A DNA stretch of 64,000 nt from RBC101 sp052387735 (GTDB taxonomy: Bacteria; Gemmatimonadota; Gemmatimonadetes; Gemmatimonadales; Gemmatimonadaceae), in NCBI GenBank assembly GCA_052387735.1, contig JBQTIW010000124.1, positions 1-64,000 on the forward strand, in the 5' to 3' direction. Under the pieces are notes generated by a model. The model was given only the letters and a program-made list of their open reading frames with translations. It was not told the DNA's origin and did no database searches. Positions 41,253 through 49,415 of this stretch are shown here, in pieces. Position numbers and translations under genes: made by a program. The stretch's first letter is position 1. Each line of letters starts with the position of its first letter.

Positions 41253-44068
41253 AACACCGGCGCCAGGAATCTCCCGGTATACGATCCCTCCGCCCTGGCC
41301 ACGTCCTCCGGCCGTCCCATCGCCACCACGCGGCCGCCGCCGTCACCACCGTCGGGGCCAAGGTCGATGATCCAGTCGGCGAGCTTGATGACGTCGAGGT
41401 TGTGTTCGATCAACACCACGGTGTTGCCGGCTTCGACCAGGCGATCGAGGACCTCGGCCAGCTTGCGCACGTCGTCCAGGTGCAGTCCGGTCGTCGGCTC
41501 GTCGAGGATATACAGCTTGCGACCGCCGGTCTTGGCCGACGCCGAGAGCTCGCGGGCGATCTTCACACGCTGGGCCTCGCCACCGGACAGGGTCGTCGCC
41601 GGTTGCCCTAAACGAAGATAGCCGAGCCCGACCTGTTGCAGCTGCCAGAGCGCCTGGCCGAGTTTCTCCTCGTAGGGGAAAAAGCGGATGGCCTGGTCGA
41701 CCGTGAGGGCGAGGACATCGTGGATGCTTTTCCCCAGGAGCTTCACTTCCAGGATGCCGGGCTTGAAGCGACGGCCGGCGCATTCGTCGCACGGCACGAA
41801 CACGTCGGCCATGAACACCATCTCCACCTCGAGATACCCGGCGCCTTCGCACTTGTCGCAGCGTCCGCCCTTCACGTTGAACGAGAAGTGGTACGGTGAC
41901 AGGCGTTTGGTTCTGGCCAGCGGAAGCTGTGCGAAGATGCGGCGGATGTCGTCATACGCCTTCACATACGTCACGGGATTCGAGCGCGGGGTGCGGCCGA
42001 TGGGTTGCTGGTCGATGAGCACGGCGGCGTCCAGCGCCTCGTGGCCCCTCAGCTCCCGATAGGCGCCCACGCGCTCCCCGAGGTGTCGCTTGGCCGAGTG
42101 TTCGCCGGTGAGGATCCCTTCCAGCGCGCGATAGAGCACGTCGTGGACCAGGGTGCTCTTGCCCGAGCCGGAAACACCGGTGACCACGGTCAGCGTACGC
42201 AGCGGGATGACGCTGTCGACATCGCGCAGGTTGTGTTCGCGCGCGCCTGTGAGCGTCAGACGCTGGCGGTTCACCGGCCGGCGTCTGGCGGGCACGGGGA
42301 GCGACAGCGCGCCCGTGAGATACTTTCCGGTCAGGGGACTGCGCTCCACCTCACTGATGGGGCCTTCGAACACGACCGCGCCGCCGCGTTCGCCGCTTCC
42401 CGGCCCCAGCTCGATCATCCAGTCGGACGACCGGATGGCGTCGAGGTCGTGCTCCACCATCAGCACGGTGTTGCCGCTGTCACGCAGCCGACCGAGGAGC
42501 AAGAGGAGCCGCTGGAGGTCCCGTGCGTGCAGGCCGATCGATGGCTCGTCGAGCACGTACAGCGTGTCGACCAGGGACGCACCTAACGAGTTCGCCAGCG
42601 TGATTCGCTGGGCCTCGCCGCCCGAGAGCGTACGGGTCGCGCGTTGCAGGGTCAGGTAGGTGAGGCCGACGTCACAGAGGAAGCGCGTGCGGCTCCGCGC
42701 CTCGCGGAGGATGTGGGCGGCCACGTCCTGCTCGAAGGGCGTGAGCTGCACGGCCTCCATCCAGTCTCGCAGGGCGTCGACGGTCATCGCCGCCACCTCG
42801 GCGATGGTCATGCCCGAGATGCGGACGTTCAGCGCTTCTGCCCGCAGTTTGGTGCCATGACAGGTGCCACACGTCACCGCGGACTGATACTGTCGCAGGA
42901 AGACGCGGATGTACTGCTTGTATCGCTTCTCTTCGAGATCCTCGAGGAACGGCAGGATGCCCTTGTACCCACGCCCCGTCGTACGCAGCAAGGCGTCGCG
43001 CTGCGCCCCGCCGAGCGAGCGCCACGGCACGTCGAAGGGAATGCCTTCCCTCCGGCAGAAATCGGCCAGCGTGCGGCGGCGTCCGTCATAGCGGGGCTTG
43101 GTCCACGGGTCGATGGCCCCATCGCGCAGGGACCGCTCCGCATCGGGGACGATCAGCGATTCGTCGTACGTGAGCACGGCGCCAAAGCCGTTGCAGGTCT
43201 CGCAGGCGCCGCGCGGATTGTTGAACGAGAAGAGCTGCGGTGTGGGCTGCGGCGCTCGATACCCATCGTTCGGACACTCGAACCGCTCGGTGAACCGAAG
43301 GAGGCGCGCCCCACCGTCTCCCGTCTCCCGTCTCCCGTCTCCCGTCTCGACCAGGACGACCACACAATCCCCATCCCCTTCCCGGAACGCCGATCCCACC
43401 GACTCCGCCATCCGCCCGCGTGCGCCAGCGTCCACCGTTAGGCGATCCACCACGACCAGGAGCTCGGGCACCGATGCGAGATCCACGCCACGCGCCGCCA
43501 CGTCGTCGAGGTGAACGACGTCGCGGCCGATCACCACGCGCAGGAACCCCTGGGCCCGAAGGTTTTCGTCGATGACCGCGCTCGTCACCCGTGCCGATGT
43601 GCGCAGCGGAAAGGCCACCAGAAACCGTGTCCCGTTAGGCAGCTCGAGCAGCCGCGTGCTCACCGAGTCCACGGTATCCGGCAGCAACGCCCGGCCGCAG
43701 AGAGGGCAGGACGTCCGACCGATGCGTGCCCACAGCAGTCTCAGGTAGTCGTAGATCTCGGTAGCTGTCCCGACCGTCGAGCGTGACGACCTCGTCGGAT
43801 TGCGTTGCTCAATGGCAACGGCAGGAGAAATGCCGTCGATGCTATCGACGTCAGGCTTCTCCATGCGCTCGAGGAACTGTCGCGCGTACGACGACAGCGA
43901 TTCGACGTAGCGGCGCTGGCCTTCTGCGTATACCGTGTCAAATGCCAGCGACGACTTGCCAGACCCCGACGGGCCTGTGATCACGGTCACGGCGCGCCGG
44001 GGGATACGAACGTCGAGGTTTTTGAGATTGTGCTGTCGCGCACCGCGTACGATGATCGCGTCCTTCAC
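41237..44068 (-). CDS. uvrA: Excinuclease ABC subunit A
   Basis: 943 residues. UvrA is the ATP-driven damage-recognition dimer of nucleotide excision repair that loads UvrB. Two ABC modules: Walker A GPSGSGKSS and GVSGSGKST, signatures TLSGGEAQRITLAN and TLSGGEAQRVKIAREL, with NIHVKGGRC-like FNVKGGRCDKCEGAG and the second zinc finger CDKC/CDEC intact. The first zinc-finger position reads ECPNDG ... CETC, so one Cys pair is not CxxC. Residues about 240-252 (ETGDGRRETGDGG) are written by an in-frame GGGAGAC array inside the gene. GTG 44068 starts the conserved KDAIIVRGARQHNLKN. Confidence 0.94.
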   Translation of the reverse strand: MKDAIIVRGARQHNLKNLDVRIPRRAVTVITGPSGSGKSSLAFDTVYAEGQRRYVESLSSYARQFLERMEKPDVDSIDGISPAVAIEQRNPTRSSRSTVGTATEIYDYLRLLWARIGRTSCPLCGRALLPDTVDSVSTRLLELPNGTRFLVAFPLRTSARVTSAVIDENLRAQGFLRVVIGRDVVHLDDVAARGVDLASVPELLVVVDRLTVDAGARGRMAESVGSAFREGDGDCVVVLVETGDGRRETGDGGARLLRFTERFECPNDGYRAPQPTPQLFSFNNPRGACETCNGFGAVLTYDESLIVPDAERSLRDGAIDPWTKPRYDGRRRTLADFCRREGIPFDVPWRSLGGAQRDALLRTTGRGYKGILPFLEDLEEKRYKQYIRVFLRQYQSAVTCGTCHGTKLRAEALNVRISGMTIAEVAAMTVDALRDWMEAVQLTPFEQDVAAHILREARSRTRFLCDVGLTYLTLQRATRTLSGGEAQRITLANSLGASLVDTLYVLDEPSIGLHARDLQRLLLLLGRLRDSGNTVLMVEHDLDAIRSSDWMIELGPGSGERGGAVVFEGPISEVERSPLTGKYLTGALSLPVPARRRPVNRQRLTLTGAREHNLRDVDSVIPLRTLTVVTGVSGSGKSTLVHDVLYRALEGILTGEHSAKRHLGERVGAYRELRGHEALDAAVLIDQQPIGRTPRSNPVTYVKAYDDIRRIFAQLPLARTKRLSPYHFSFNVKGGRCDKCEGAGYLEVEMVFMADVFVPCDECAGRRFKPGILEVKLLGKSIHDVLALTVDQAIRFFPYEEKLGQALWQLQQVGLGYLRLGQPATTLSGGEAQRVKIARELSASAKTGGRKLYILDEPTTGLHLDDVRKLAEVLDRLVEAGNTVVLIEHNLDVIKLADWIIDLGPDGGDGGGRVVAMGRPEDVARAEGSYTGRFLAPVLGDRP
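43314..43348 (-). repeat. (GGGAGAC)5 array inside uvrA
   Basis: Five GGGAGAC units on the coding strand, 35 bp, the longest perfect heptad array in the window and a four-G-run sequence with 4-nt loops. It keeps frame in uvrA with the neighbouring bases and adds an acidic/basic loop between the UvrB-binding region and the first zinc site. The same word appears between genes elsewhere. Confidence 0.85.
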
Positions 44069-44165
44069 TGTCCAAAGGTAATCGCCCAGCCCGGTGCAGA
44101 CGTAACTCTCCCCACGCACTGTTGACGGATGTTTCGCCCTCCTGCATGCTCTTGATGAGCCCGAC

Positions 44166-45584
44166 ATGCCGGATCACACCCACCTCGAGGTTTGCGTGCA
44201 GAGATTGAAGCCAGTGGCCTTAGTCGCCGCAGTGATGGTTGCCGCCTGTTCAACCGATCAGTCGACAGCCCCTTCAGCGCGGGTGAGCGGTGTCGCGGGC
44301 TTTCTGGACATCGCGACGCCGGAGCCGACCAACGTACACCTGGTGAAGTACAGCAGCGGCCAGGAAGCCGCCGCGCGGAGCCTTGCCGCCGCGAGCGGGG
44401 CTCGAGTGGTGCGGCACATCCCGGAGCTGGGTGTACTCTTCCTGTCCGGCCTGAGCGACGTCGGTGCCAGTGCGCTGCAGGTCAATGCCAGCATCTCGTC
44501 GATCTCGCCAGATGTCCTCGCGCCAATGCGTCCCCCGCCGGGCCGCGTGTCGCTGGCGGAGTTGGCGAGCCCTGGACCGCGTCCGCGGGGGACGGACCAG
44601 CGTGGCGCGCAGTTCTATCCGATCCAGTGGAATATGCAGGTCACCGAGGCAGACAAGGCGTGGGTGCCTTCGGCCGGGGGGGCCGGTGAGCTGGTCTGCG
44701 TGCTCGATACGGGGATCGACCCCGGCCACATTGACCTCGACAGCCGAATCGATCCCACGAAGCTGGGCACGGCGATCCTGCACCCGCGCTTCCCCAGCGA
44801 CGCGACACCCCTCGATTTCGATTTCCACGGGACCTTCGTCGCCGCGCTGATCACGACCAACGGGATCGGGGTCGCCTCTACGGCGCCTAACGCGAAGCTG
44901 TGCTCGGTGAAGGTCTTGTCGCAGGACGGACGAGGCACGTTCGGGGACATGGTGGACGGCATCGTGAAGGCGGCGAACTGGAACGCCGATGTCATCAACC
45001 TGAGCCTGACCGGCATCCTCGACGTGTCGGAGCCTGCGTACCGGCATCTCGTGAACTTCGTCCAGGCGGCCGTCAACTATGCGCTGAATCGGGGAAGCAC
45101 CGTCGTTGCGGCGTCGGGAAACCTCGGGGTCAACTTCGACGAAGTGCCGCGGAATTTCGTCGTGATTCCCGCGATGCTCTCGGGCGTGGTCTCCGTTGGT
45201 GCGTCGGCGCCCATCAACCAACAGAGCTTCGATCTCCTCGCCTCATACAGCAATTTCGGCGGCGTGCGGACCGTCGACCTGATTGCGCCAGGCGGCGATC
45301 TGATCGAGGGTGGCGTGTTGCAAGACCTGGTGGTTTCGGCGTGCAGTCACTACGCGCAATCGCTGCCGTTCCCGTGCAGCCCTGCATCGTACCTGTTCGG
45401 CGCGGGCACCAGTTTCGCGTCCCCGATGGTGGCGGGTGCTGCCGCAGTCGTGGAATCGACCAAGGGAACGATGACTCCTGCGGCGATGGAGTCGTGCCTG
45501 CTGTCGTCGTCCGATCGCGTTGGGAACCGCTGGGCTTACGGTGCCGGACGACTGAACGTCCTCCGGGCGGTGGGCTGCACCTGA
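44166..45584 (+). CDS. Exported S8 (subtilisin-like) serine protease
   Basis: 472 residues. Signal with lipobox VAAC (Cys28). A propeptide-like inhibitor region spans about 40-135 (HLVKYSSGQEAAARSLAAAS). The protease domain has the full triad: Asp in CVLDTGIDPGH, His in FDFHGTFVA (usually HGT), oxyanion Asn in AASGNLG, and Ser in GAGTSFASPMVAG. The end is close to the end of the fold, with no extra C-terminal domains. It is divergent from uvrA with about 100 bp between. Confidence 0.92.
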   Translation: MPDHTHLEVCVQRLKPVALVAAVMVAACSTDQSTAPSARVSGVAGFLDIATPEPTNVHLVKYSSGQEAAARSLAAASGARVVRHIPELGVLFLSGLSDVGASALQVNASISSISPDVLAPMRPPPGRVSLAELASPGPRPRGTDQRGAQFYPIQWNMQVTEADKAWVPSAGGAGELVCVLDTGIDPGHIDLDSRIDPTKLGTAILHPRFPSDATPLDFDFHGTFVAALITTNGIGVASTAPNAKLCSVKVLSQDGRGTFGDMVDGIVKAANWNADVINLSLTGILDVSEPAYRHLVNFVQAAVNYALNRGSTVVAASGNLGVNFDEVPRNFVVIPAMLSGVVSVGASAPINQQSFDLLASYSNFGGVRTVDLIAPGGDLIEGGVLQDLVVSACSHYAQSLPFPCSPASYLFGAGTSFASPMVAGAAAVVESTKGTMTPAAMESCLLSSSDRVGNRWAYGAGRLNVLRAVGCT

Positions 45585-45608
45585 TCCGAAAGGCCGGACG
45601 ACAGAGGT

Positions 45609-45637
45609 GGCCGGGGTGCAGACGCTGCATCCCGGCC
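45609..45637 (+). terminator. Rho-independent terminator after the protease gene
   Basis: GGCCGGGGTGCAG and CTGCATCCCGGCC pair over 13 bp with a 3-nt ACG loop, followed by GCTGTGTTTT. Confidence 0.75.
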
Positions 45638-45816
45638 GCTGTGTTTTCTGCCATGTAGTGCGTGCATCGTCCAGCAGTCGACCACCCAGCTGCTTGCGAT
45701 CACAAGCCGGGCCTCAATAGTTTCCGCACTTCCTTAGAGTCGCCGTGGCCTCCCTGCTGCGTGGGGGGATGCGGCCTCGTTTGTTGTTGGCGACAGCCGG
45801 CCTCATTCTCCCCAAA

Positions 45817-47118
45817 ATGCCCTTCCTCCAGCTCCGGGACTCCCGGTATCCGCTCCGTCCGGGCGAGAACAGGGTGGGTTGGGGACCCGAGGTGGAAGTC
45901 CGCCTCCCGGACACAGAGGTGCGGACAGGAGCGGCCGAAGCCATTGTCTCCGTTAGCGGATCCGGCACGGCGAGCGTCGCGACGAAAGCGACCCCGATCA
46001 CGGTGGTCCTGAACGGCGTGCCGGTGGGAGAGCCCGCGCCGCTCCTGCACGGCGATCGCCTTGGCATTGGTGGATGCGAGTTGCGTTTTGGCGATGAGGC
46101 ACAACTCGGCGATACGCTGGAACTGGATCACGAGACAGATGTGGCCATCGCGGTGCCCAGCCCGACTGCGCGCGGTTCACGATCGGGTGGTCGACTCGTC
46201 TCGCTCGTCGATGGACGCGAGTACACGGTTCCGTCTCCTGGCCTATCCATCGGCCGCGATCCCTCGTGCGATATCGTGATCGGGGCCCCCGATGTGTCGC
46301 GCAGGCATGCGACGATTCGGCGAGCCGAGCGCGGATACTTCCTGCTCGACACGTCCGCCAACGGCGTCTTTGTGAACGACGCAAGAGTGCTGACCGAACT
46401 TGCCCTTGGTCGGGGTGATACGGTCCGCGTTGGCCGCGAGGAGTTCCGGTTCTACGCCGAGGATCGGACCGAAGAAATGGAAGTGCCGGATGTGCCTGCC
46501 CTGCTGGATACCGGCTCGTTTGTGGCCGCAAAACGCCCCACCCCCGCTCTGGGAACGACCCTTCCCCCGGTTTCAGCGGTCCCGGAGTCGGCGCCCCGCC
46601 CGCGCCCGAGTTTCGGTTTTTTGGAGATCATCAACGAGGGGCCGTCAAAGGGCCGCCGTTTCGAGCTTCTTTCGCCGCGCGTTCACGTGGGGCGAGGCGA
46701 ACATAACGATGTCGCCATCAACGATGAAAGCGTTTCCGAGTATCACGCCAAGCTGCAACGGCGAGATGACTCCTGGTTCCTGGTCGACCTCGAATCCACG
46801 AATGGGACGTATCTCGCCGGCGCTCGCATCTCTGACGAGGTGAGACTTCCCTCAGGAAGCGACGTGAGGTTTGGCGGGGTCAAGATGGTGTTTCGTGCCA
46901 TGTCGACCGTGGCTCGCCCTTCCGGTGAAACGCGAGTTATTGTTGGGGTCAGGAGCCCCGATCCAAAACGGGCTGAACAGCGGCCGAAGGATGTCGCGCA
47001 ACAGGAAGATCCGGCGTCTCGCGAGAAACCGCCTGCGTCGTCACCGATACTCTGGCTGATCGTACTCGTGCTGCTCATACTGGCGCTTTTTATTGTCCTG
47101 CAGGGCGGGGGTGGTTAG
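45817..47118 (+). CDS. Three-FHA-domain membrane-anchored protein
   Basis: 433 residues. FHA domains bind phosphothreonine peptides. The first (about 1-100) is degenerate (RPGENRVGWGPEVEVRLPD). The second, near 130-205, has SIGRDPSCDIVI, VSRRHATI and SANGVFVND; the third, near 275-350, has HVGRGEHNDVAIND, VSEYHAKL and STNGTYLAG. A Pro-rich linker and a single helix (residues about 409-428) anchor the C-terminus. The next gene, a PP2C phosphatase, overlaps the stop by one base, so the pair reads and erases Ser/Thr phosphorylation; the kinase is elsewhere. Start at ATG 45817; a longer GTG frame to 45745 exists. Confidence 0.9.
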   Translation: MPFLQLRDSRYPLRPGENRVGWGPEVEVRLPDTEVRTGAAEAIVSVSGSGTASVATKATPITVVLNGVPVGEPAPLLHGDRLGIGGCELRFGDEAQLGDTLELDHETDVAIAVPSPTARGSRSGGRLVSLVDGREYTVPSPGLSIGRDPSCDIVIGAPDVSRRHATIRRAERGYFLLDTSANGVFVNDARVLTELALGRGDTVRVGREEFRFYAEDRTEEMEVPDVPALLDTGSFVAAKRPTPALGTTLPPVSAVPESAPRPRPSFGFLEIINEGPSKGRRFELLSPRVHVGRGEHNDVAINDESVSEYHAKLQRRDDSWFLVDLESTNGTYLAGARISDEVRLPSGSDVRFGGVKMVFRAMSTVARPSGETRVIVGVRSPDPKRAEQRPKDVAQQEDPASREKPPASSPILWLIVLVLLILALFIVLQGGGG

Positions 47119-47903
47119 TGGACCTCCTTGTCGCCGCCCGGACCGATGTAGGGATGATTCGCTCGGGGAATGAAGATTCATTCTTCGCGCATGCAACCCG
47201 GGAGCGCGGGATTTTCATTGTGGCCGATGGCATGGGGGGGCACGCGGCGGGCGAGGTGGCCAGTGAGATGACCGTGCAGATCATTTCGCGCGAGCTGCAC
47301 GAGCTGGAGAACCTCGGAGACTCGGCGCTCGAGAGGCTGTCGTCGTCGATTCAGCACGCGAACCGAGCGGTCTACGAGCGGACCATTCAGGAGTCTGACA
47401 AGCAGGGGATGGGGACGACCGCCTCGGTCCTGCTGGTCTCGGGCGATCAGTTCCTGATCGGGCAGGTTGGCGATTCGCGCGTGTATCTGCTGCGTGACGG
47501 TGCGCTCCGGCAACTCACGAAGGACCACTCCTACGTGCAGGAACAGGTGGACGCAGGGCTCCTGACGCCGGAACAGGCGCGCTATCATCCCTACAGCAAC
47601 GTCATCACCCGCTGCGTTGGCGCGAGCGACAACGTGGAGCCCGACACGTACACGGGCGACATCCGTCCCGGCGATGTGTTTCTGGTTGCAAGCGACGGTT
47701 TGACGGGGATGGTCGATGATCGCCGACTCCAGCAGTTGCTGCTCTCGCGAGCCAGTGCCGGACGCGTGGTGGACGCTCTGATCGCCGAGGCGAACTACCG
47801 CGGTGGACTCGACAACATTACGGCGATCGTTGTGCAGGTCCTGGCACCTCCGCTGGACACCGACCGCACGACTCCAAAGCATGGCGACGCCGTTACCGGG
47901 TGA
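47118..47903 (+). CDS. PP2C-family Ser/Thr protein phosphatase (Stp1 type)
   Basis: 261 residues. Metal-binding Asp motifs in order: GNEDSFFA, VADGMGGHAAGEVA, IGQVGDSRVYLLRDG, VASDGLTGMV and GGLDNITAIVV. The compact, one-domain form is the bacterial Stp1/PstP type that reverses Hanks-type kinase signals. GTG start shares one base with the FHA gene stop (TAGTG). The C-terminal tail beyond residue 245 is short and polar. Confidence 0.93.
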   Translation: MDLLVAARTDVGMIRSGNEDSFFAHATRERGIFIVADGMGGHAAGEVASEMTVQIISRELHELENLGDSALERLSSSIQHANRAVYERTIQESDKQGMGTTASVLLVSGDQFLIGQVGDSRVYLLRDGALRQLTKDHSYVQEQVDAGLLTPEQARYHPYSNVITRCVGASDNVEPDTYTGDIRPGDVFLVASDGLTGMVDDRRLQQLLLSRASAGRVVDALIAEANYRGGLDNITAIVVQVLAPPLDTDRTTPKHGDAVTG

Positions 47904-48084
47904 TCCACCCGACGAGACCGTAGGCACGATCGCGGCGCTGTACCTGGGGAACATTCTCTACGCATTGGAAGCCGCGGCCCTTTCGTTCGACGAAAAGGGC
48001 CAGTCGGAGCATGCCGCCTTCTATCGCGCGATCGGTCGGAAGCTGGCGGAGGCGAGAGGACGGGAAAAGAGTGGTAGTGGGTGA
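47881..48084 (+). CDS. Small hypothetical protein downstream of the phosphatase
   Basis: 67 residues: a polar lead, then TIAALYLGNILYALEAAALS, a helix that could be amphipathic, and FYRAIGRKLAEARGRE. It overlaps the phosphatase gene by 23 bases. The last residues KSGSG come from a repeat arm. No family recognised; coding potential is suggested by the coupling only. Confidence 0.5.
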   Translation: MATPLPGDPPDETVGTIAALYLGNILYALEAAALSFDEKGQSEHAAFYRAIGRKLAEARGREKSGSG

Positions 48085-48136
48085 GCGGATTGTGGGGAGA
48101 GCACGCCACCCGCTATCCGCTCCCCACTATCCGCTC
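48069..48136. repeat. Paired arms between convergent genes, word GCGGATAGTGGGG
   Basis: GTGGTAGTGGGTGAGCGGAT-type units at 48069-48100 face CCGCTATCCGCTCCCCACTA-type units at 48106-48136, almost without a spacer. The right arm writes the last residues ERIVGSG and stop of the HD hydrolase. Confidence 0.75.
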
Positions 48137-49381
48137 CAGAACCCACTCCCTCTCCAGCAGCATTGGCCGGGTGACAAACACGCGAAGCCATCGCGCGGAG
48201 CGATAGAGCTGGTCGGCGAGCACGGGGAGGTTGATCGCCCCTGCGAGGCCGCTCGTGGTCAGTCGCTGCACCGAGCCGTCGCGACGCACGACCGGCATGT
48301 CGAGTCCGAGCATCTGCGTTTTCTCGGGATAGTCGATCAACAGCTCCCCAGGCGTGAGGCCGAGCTCCGCCGCCCACGCGTCCTCGCAGGCGAGGACGCG
48401 CGCGCGATCGGTCGAGACCCACTCGCCGACATCATCCGGGAGCTCCGCGGCCGGCGACTCGAAGGCGCGCTTGTAGAGCCGCCGATTGCGGAGCGCGGCG
48501 AGGAGTGGAGAGGGGAAGCGTTCCTCGAGCGTGTGAAGCAACGCCTCATCGGTGAACGTCGCCAGCTCCCGCACCCCGATGGCGCCGGCCCCGACGGCAT
48601 CGTCGACCAGCCGCTTGTACATCGCGGTGGCGCTGCGGACGGCGTGATGCCAGTAGACGTTCCGGTACATCTGGTACTTGGCGAAGAGCAGGGACTCGAG
48701 TGCCGAGAGGCCCTTCTCGCGGACGGCGATGGCCGGCCGGTGCGTGGAGGGATCATGCGCCACGGTGAAGGCGTTGATCAGCCGGTCGACGTCGATCTCG
48801 CCATAGGGCACGCCGCACATCAGGGCGTCGCGCTTGAGGTACTCGATCTTGTCCAGGTCGAGTGATCCGGAAATGAGTCCCTGCAGAGCTGAGTTGGACT
48901 TACCGCGGATGAGCGCCAGGACGCGCTCCGGGGCGTCCGCGGCGATTTCGCGAAGCGCACCTGCCACATCGCCCGTGGTGAGCAGCGGCCGGGCGACCTC
49001 CTCGTGATGCGGCGCCCCGATCTCCTCGAGGGCGTGCGAGAAGGGATAGTGGCCCACGTCGTGCAGCAGACCGGCCGCTCGCACGATCGCCTGCTCTTCA
49101 GCGCTGATGTCCCACAGCGCTCCTTCCTCGTTGAGGCGCTGGAGCGCGATCCCCGTGAGGTGATACGTGCCTAACGCGTGCTCGAACCGCGCATGCGTCG
49201 CGCCAGGGTACACCAGGTAGGTCCACCCCAGCTGCCTGACGTACCGCAGCCGCTGGAACACCGTCGTGTCGATGAGCCGCAGCGACCGTGCGTCAACGCG
49301 GATGTTGTTCCACAGGGGGTCGCGGATGATTTCCAAGGACGCGTGGACGAGTAGTGAGGGAATGCAGGCGCGGACGCCCAC
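48113..49381 (-). CDS. HD-domain phosphohydrolase (dGTPase/SAMHD1-like)
   Basis: 422 residues. It starts SLEIIRDPLWNNIRVDARSL and reads QRLRYVRQLGWTYLVYPGATHARFEHALG; metal ligands are His in ATHARFEH, the HD in AAGLLHDVGHYPFSH and a later Asp in SGSLDLDKIEYLKRDA. This is the COG1078 type, related to dNTP triphosphohydrolases and SAMHD1. Substrate not proven. The start is uncertain: GTG 49381 or TTG near 49336. The gene lies five bases after pckA and may be co-transcribed. Confidence 0.87.
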   Translation of the reverse strand: MGVRACIPSLLVHASLEIIRDPLWNNIRVDARSLRLIDTTVFQRLRYVRQLGWTYLVYPGATHARFEHALGTYHLTGIALQRLNEEGALWDISAEEQAIVRAAGLLHDVGHYPFSHALEEIGAPHHEEVARPLLTTGDVAGALREIAADAPERVLALIRGKSNSALQGLISGSLDLDKIEYLKRDALMCGVPYGEIDVDRLINAFTVAHDPSTHRPAIAVREKGLSALESLLFAKYQMYRNVYWHHAVRSATAMYKRLVDDAVGAGAIGVRELATFTDEALLHTLEERFPSPLLAALRNRRLYKRAFESPAAELPDDVGEWVSTDRARVLACEDAWAAELGLTPGELLIDYPEKTQMLGLDMPVVRRDGSVQRLTTSGLAGAINLPVLADQLYRSARWLRVFVTRPMLLEREWVLERIVGSG

Positions 49382-49415
49382 GCGTCTACACGTCTACCCG
49401 TCCACTCGTCCCCCG
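49381..49415 (-). repeat. Heptad-like arm at the pckA 3' end
   Basis: GTCTACACGTCTACCCGTCC with CACTCGTCCCCC is, on the coding strand, a run of GGACGAGT/GGACGGGT/AGACGTGT units. It encodes the last residues SGRVDV of PckA. Confidence 0.5.
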
